64,000 bases of DNA. Source: Micromonospora_J zhanjiangensis. Its GTDB lineage: Bacteria > Actinomycetota > Actinomycetes > Mycobacteriales > Micromonosporaceae. Below the pieces are notes generated by a model. It was not told the DNA's origin. It did not search any database and worked only from the letters and a program-made list of their open reading frames with translations. How positions within the stretch are numbered: position 1 is the first letter of the stretch; each line of letters opens with the position of its first letter. The translations under genes were made by a program, and so were the position numbers. Below, in pieces: positions 60,361-64,000 of the stretch. The stretch covers positions 12,611 through 76,610 of the forward strand of contig NZ_JBHSBN010000031.1 in assembly GCF_042650605.1 (NCBI RefSeq), read 5' to 3'.

Positions 60361-62972
60361 GGGCGAAGCGCCTCCAACGCGGTACCGATCCGGGTCAGGT
60401 CCGCCTCGGCCGCCGCCAACCGGTCCTTGATCTTCCGGACGACCGGCTCCGGCGCCTTCTCGACGAAGGCCGGGTTGCCGAGCTTGGCCCGGGCCTGGGC
60501 GGCCTCCTTCTCGGCGGCGGCCCGGTCCTTCTCCAGCCGGGCCCGCTCGGCCGCGACGTCGATCGAGCCGCGGGTGTCCAGCCCGACGGTGACCTCGCCG
60601 GTGACGGCGAGGGTGGCGCTGGCCTGGAAGTCCGGACCCGCCTCGTCGAGCCGGACCAGCGACCGGATCAGCGGCTCGTGCGCCGCGATCCCGGCCCCGG
60701 CCAGCCCGTCCAGCCGGGCCGCGACCCGCTGGGTGGGCCGCAGCCCCTGGTCCGAGCGGAACCGCCGGATCTCGGTGACCACCCGCTGCAGGGCCGCCAC
60801 CTCCGCCTCGGCCGGGTCGTCCACCAGTTCCGGCCGCGCCGCCGGCCAGGCCGCGACCATGACGCTCTGCCCGCCGGTCAGGGCCGTCCAGAGCTCGTCG
60901 GTCACGAACGGCACGACCGGGTGCAGCAACCGCAACAACTGATCCAGTACGTGGCCGAGCACCCGCCGGGTCGTCTCGGCCCGCTCACCGCCCGCCGCCA
61001 GTACGGGCTTGGACAGCTCCACGTACCAGTCGAAGACGTCGTCCCAGGCGAAGTGGTACAGCAGGTCGCAGACCTTGGCGAACTCGTACCGGTCGAACTG
61101 CTCGTTGACCTCGGCGGTCACGTGCTGCAGCCGGGACAGCACCCAACGGTCGATGGTGGAGAACCGCTCGGGCGCCGGCAGGCCGTCCACCCGCGCGCCG
61201 TTGAGCAGCGCGAACCGGGTGGCGTTCCACAGCTTGTTGCAGAAGTTGCGGGAGCCCTGACACCAGTCGTCGCTGACCGGGACGTCCTGGCCGGGGTTGG
61301 CGCCGCGGGCCAGGGTGAACCGGGTCGCGTCGGCGCCGAACCGGTCGATCCAGTCCAGCGGGTCGACCACGTTGCCGAACGACTTGGACATCTTCTTGCC
61401 GTGCTCGTCGCGGACCATGCCGTGCAGGGCGACCACGTCGAACGGCTGCCGCCCGTCCATCGCGTACAGGCCGAACATCATCATCCGGGCGACCCAGAAG
61501 AACAGGATGTCGTAGCCGGTGACCAGCACGCTGGTCGGGTAGAACTTGGCCAGGTCCGGCGTCTGCTCCGGCCAGCCCAGCGTGGAGAACGGCCACAGAC
61601 CGCTGGAGAACCAGGTGTCCAGCACGTCCTCGTCCTGCCGCCAACCCTCGCCGGTCGGCGGCTGCTCGTCCGGTCCGACGCAGACGATCTCGCCGTTCGG
61701 GCCGTACCAGACCGGGATGCGGTGGCCCCACCAGAGCTGCCGGGAGATGCACCAGTCGTGCATGTTGTCGACCCAGGCGAAGTAGCGCTTGGCCAGCTCG
61801 GCCGGCTCGATCCGTACCCGGCCGTCGCGGACCGCGTCGCCGGCCGCCCGGGCCAGCGGGCCGGTGTTGACGAACCACTGCAACGACAACCGCGGCTCGA
61901 CCGTGGTCTTGCAACGCGAGCAGTGCCCCACCGAGTGCAGGTACGGCCGCTTCTCGGCGACGATCCGGCCCTGCTCGCGCAGGGCGTCGACGATCGCCGG
62001 CCGGGCCTCGTACCGGTCCAGGCCGAGGAACGGGCCGTGCGCGGTGATGATGCCCCGCTCGTCCATGATCGCCAGCGACGGCAGGCCGTGCCGCTGGCCG
62101 ATCTCGAAGTCGTTCGGGTCGTGCGCGGGGGTGACCTTCACCATGCCGGTGCCGAAGGCCGGGTCGACGTGCTCGTCCCCGACGATCGGGATCCGCCGGC
62201 CGGTCAACGGCAGCTCGACCTCGGTGCCGATCAGGTGCCGGTAGCGCTCGTCGTCCGGGTGCACGGCGACCGCCGTGTCACCGAGCATGGTCTCGGCCCG
62301 GGTGGTGGCCACCACGACGTCGTCGCTGTACCGGATCGAGATCAGCTCACCCTCGTCCTCGGTGTGCTCGACCTCGATGTCGGACAGCGCGGTGAGGCAG
62401 CGCGGACACCAGTTGATGATGCGCTCGGCCCGGTAGATCAGCCCGTCCTCGAACAACCGCTTGAAGATCGTCTGGACGGCCCGGGTCAGCCCCTCGTCCA
62501 TGGTGAACCGCTCGCGGTCCCAGTCGACGGAGTCACCGAGCCGGCGCATCTGGCCCAGGATCGCGCCGCCGGACTCGGCCTTCCACCGCCACACCCGCTC
62601 GACGAACTCCTCCCGGCCGAGGTCGTGCCGGGACAGTCCCTCGGCGGCCAACTGCCGTTCGACCAGGTTCTGCGTAGCGATGCCGGCGTGGTCCATGCCG
62701 GGCAGCCAGAGCGCCTCGTAGCCCTGCATCCGCTTGCGACGGGTGAGGGCGTCCATCAGGGTGTGCTCGAAGGCGTGGCCCATGTGCAGCGAGCCGGTCA
62801 CGTTGGGCGGCGGGATGACGATCGTGAAGGGGGGCTTGTCGCTGTCCGCGCGGGCCCGGAAGTGACCGGCGGATACCCACTGCTCATACCGCCGTTGCTC
62901 TACCTCGCCCGGCTGGTACTGGGCGGACAGGGTCGGTCGGGTGGCGTCGGGGGTGTCCGGTGTCTGGGTCAC
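60357..62972 (-). CDS. valS: Valyl-tRNA synthetase
   Basis: 871 residues, class I. HMGH near residue 62, editing domain, KMSKS at about 527, and a C-terminal tRNA-binding coiled coil (ERARLEKDRAAAEKEAAQAR). GTG 62972 lies 6 bases after the -10-like TAGACT (62984-62979), with no Shine-Dalgarno sequence, so a leaderless mRNA is likely. No T-box is seen. First gene of the valS-folC-DUF4233 unit. Confidence 0.97.
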   Translation of the reverse strand: MTQTPDTPDATRPTLSAQYQPGEVEQRRYEQWVSAGHFRARADSDKPPFTIVIPPPNVTGSLHMGHAFEHTLMDALTRRKRMQGYEALWLPGMDHAGIATQNLVERQLAAEGLSRHDLGREEFVERVWRWKAESGGAILGQMRRLGDSVDWDRERFTMDEGLTRAVQTIFKRLFEDGLIYRAERIINWCPRCLTALSDIEVEHTEDEGELISIRYSDDVVVATTRAETMLGDTAVAVHPDDERYRHLIGTEVELPLTGRRIPIVGDEHVDPAFGTGMVKVTPAHDPNDFEIGQRHGLPSLAIMDERGIITAHGPFLGLDRYEARPAIVDALREQGRIVAEKRPYLHSVGHCSRCKTTVEPRLSLQWFVNTGPLARAAGDAVRDGRVRIEPAELAKRYFAWVDNMHDWCISRQLWWGHRIPVWYGPNGEIVCVGPDEQPPTGEGWRQDEDVLDTWFSSGLWPFSTLGWPEQTPDLAKFYPTSVLVTGYDILFFWVARMMMFGLYAMDGRQPFDVVALHGMVRDEHGKKMSKSFGNVVDPLDWIDRFGADATRFTLARGANPGQDVPVSDDWCQGSRNFCNKLWNATRFALLNGARVDGLPAPERFSTIDRWVLSRLQHVTAEVNEQFDRYEFAKVCDLLYHFAWDDVFDWYVELSKPVLAAGGERAETTRRVLGHVLDQLLRLLHPVVPFVTDELWTALTGGQSVMVAAWPAARPELVDDPAEAEVAALQRVVTEIRRFRSDQGLRPTQRVAARLDGLAGAGIAAHEPLIRSLVRLDEAGPDFQASATLAVTGEVTVGLDTRGSIDVAAERARLEKDRAAAEKEAAQARAKLGNPAFVEKAPEPVVRKIKDRLAAAEADLTRIGTALEALRP

Positions 62973-63041
62973 CCGTGAAGTCTACGGAGCGGGTCGGCGG
63001 AGCCGACGTGCGCCACCGCCGTTTGCCGTACGGTGACGGCT

Positions 63042-63779
63042 ATGTCCGAGGCGCACATCTCCCGCTCGGCCGCCGGTCTGCCGCCGGCCGGCCCGGGCCC
63101 GGCCGGGGAGGCCGCGACCTCCGCACCCGACCGGCCGCACGGCGACCAGGAGCGACCGCCGGTGGACATCACCCCCGGCCGGTTCGACGCCCCGTCGACC
63201 GACCGGCCCGCGGCCGGGCCGTCCCGTCGCCGGCTGATCGTGTTGGGTTCGCTGCTCGTGGTGGGCCTCGCCGGCGCGGCCGGACTCGGCTCGGCCGGTT
63301 GGCGGATCGCCCAGCAGAAGGACGCCGTGCTGGAGACCCCCAGCCAGGTCGCCGGGCTCACCCGGGACGACAGCGAGAACGCCCGCGGCACGGCCGAGTA
63401 TCTGCGGGACGGGCTCGGCGCCAACGTCCAGCTGGACCGCAGCGTCGGCGCGGTGTACGGCGACCCGACGGACCCGCGACGCAGCGTGCTGCTGGCCGGT
63501 GGGACGACACTGCTCTGGCGGCCGGACCGCGGGCTGGACGCCGCCCTGGACCTGGTCTCGGACAACGAGGGTCCGATCGCCGGCCTGCGTGGGGTGGACG
63601 CCGGTGAGCTCGACGGGGTGATGAAGTGCGGCACCTCCACCAGCGCCGATGGTGACATCACGGTGTGCGGGTGGGCGGACCACGGCAGCGTGGCGCTGGC
63701 GATGTTCCCCGGCCGTACGGTGGACGACTCGGCGGCCCTGCTGCGGCGGATCCGGGCCGCGGTGCAACACCGGCAGTGA
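63042..63779 (+). CDS. Membrane protein with C-terminal CGWADHGS domain
   Basis: 245 residues. A Pro/Arg-rich cytoplasmic N-terminus, one membrane segment (RRLIVLGSLLVVGLAGAAGLG), and an outside domain with MKCGTSTSADG and CGWADHGSVALAMF, whose two cysteines probably pair. The domain is clearly homologous to that of the proline-rich membrane protein at 44789-46126. Function unknown. A -10-like TACGGT (63028-63033) is 8 bases before the ATG; it is divergent from valS. Confidence 0.86.
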   Translation: MSEAHISRSAAGLPPAGPGPAGEAATSAPDRPHGDQERPPVDITPGRFDAPSTDRPAAGPSRRRLIVLGSLLVVGLAGAAGLGSAGWRIAQQKDAVLETPSQVAGLTRDDSENARGTAEYLRDGLGANVQLDRSVGAVYGDPTDPRRSVLLAGGTTLLWRPDRGLDAALDLVSDNEGPIAGLRGVDAGELDGVMKCGTSTSADGDITVCGWADHGSVALAMFPGRTVDDSAALLRRIRAAVQHRQ

Positions 63780-63790
63780 GCCGGCGCGAG

Positions 63791-63829
63791 GCCGGTCATC
63801 ACGTTTTCAAAGCCGGTCATCACGTTTTC
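63791..63829. repeat. 18-bp direct repeat, 21-bp period
   Basis: GCCGGTCATCACGTTTTC occurs at 63791-63808 and 63812-63829 with a 3-base spacer, just past the membrane protein stop and before the rrn terminator. Significance unknown. Confidence 0.9.
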
Positions 63830-63839
63830 GAGGCAGAAA

Positions 63840-63874
63840 CACGTGTAGGCCGCCCTGAGGGCGGCCTACACGTG
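63840..63874 (-). terminator. rrn operon terminator
   Basis: A perfect 16-bp stem (63840-63855 with 63859-63874, loop TGA). It lies 7 bases after the 5S 3' end on the minus strand and continues with GTTTCTGCC. Strong candidate for the rRNA operon terminator. Confidence 0.92.
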
Positions 63875-63881
63875 AATGGTT

Positions 63882-64000
63882 GTCCGGCGGTGTCCTACTC
63901 TCCCACACCCTCCCGGGTGCAGTACCATCGGCGCTGGAGGGCTTAGCTTCCGGGTTCGGAATGTTGCCGGGCGTTTCCCCTCCGCTATGACCGCCGTAAC
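63882..64000 (-). rRNA. rrf: 5S ribosomal RNA
   Basis: About 119 bases on the minus strand. It reads GTTACGGCGGTCATAGCG at its 5' end, at the window edge, and ends CACCGCCGGAC. Core loops such as CCCGGAAGCTAAGCCCTCCA and GATGGTACTGCACCC are classic actinobacterial 5S. The 5' end may lie one or a few bases outside. The 23S and 16S genes should follow to the right. Confidence 0.95.

Overview
This is 64 kb of very GC-rich actinobacterial chromosome. Gene order (rsmE-dnaJ-hrcA, hemW, lepA, rpsT, holA, comEC-comEA, degV-rsfS-nadD, obg-rpmA-rplU-rne, ileS, ndk, folC-valS), many GTG/TTG starts, GTGA-type overlaps, possible leaderless starts and the actinobacterial 5S rRNA at the right edge point to a member of the Micromonosporaceae, Micromonospora or a close relative. 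The family is inferred; no database was searched. Most of the window is conserved housekeeping DNA with a few accessory patches.

Layout. 0.1-7 kb: an SDR oxidoreductase, rsmE, dnaJ and hrcA (with a CIRCE operator), a DUF4870 membrane protein, hemW and an enoyl-CoA hydratase-like gene. 7-12 kb: a secreted lysozyme-like protein, a sugar ABC importer without its own ATPase, and a YeaQ/GlsB-type membrane protein. 11.7-18.3 kb: Nudix hydrolase, lepA, DUF4240, a phosphotransferase, rpsT, a small membrane protein and holA. 18.3-21.4 kb: an accessory island wedged between holA and comEC, with a secreted beta-helix protein, a short GntR regulator, divergent small genes and several operator-like repeats. 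21.4-28.9 kb: comEC, comEA, a secreted protein of unknown function, degV, a histidine phosphatase, rsfS and nadD. 29-35.6 kb: pepN, a DUF397 protein, an attenuator-controlled trpS and a PadR/MFS efflux pair, inserted between nadD and obg, which usually lie close together. 35.7-47 kb: obg, rpmA, rplU, a lipoprotein, rne, two genes of a radical-SAM pair (DUF2344 and TIGR03960 families), a proline-rich membrane protein and plsC. 47-54.5 kb: ileS with a T-box leader, then an ArsR regulator and a three-gene ABC-2 exporter. 54.5-63.8 kb: an ECF41-type sigma factor with its carboxymuconolactone decarboxylase partner, ndk, a membrane-anchored VOC fusion, DUF4233, folC, valS and a membrane protein. The window ends in a 5S rRNA gene on the minus strand, the 3' end of an rrn operon lying to the right.

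Regulation is the most informative part. Two aminoacyl-tRNA synthetase genes carry different RNA switches: ileS has an ultrashort T-box with an ATC specifier and two mutually exclusive helices at the start codon, while trpS has a ten-codon leader containing a Trp codon plus a terminator/antiterminator pair, and its protein resembles the auxiliary indolmycin-resistant TrpRS class. A complete CIRCE sits upstream of hrcA with a duplicated half-site. The ECF41 operon has a match to the ECF41 promoter. The DUF2344 gene has no ATG, GTG or TTG at its conserved N-terminus, and an ATC lies at ideal distance from a strong ribosome-binding site.

I found no CRISPR array, tRNA, transposase or integrase. 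I cannot point to a wholly new system; the best candidates for undescribed biology are the holA-comEC island, the paired CGWADHGS-motif membrane proteins and the membrane-anchored VOC fusion.
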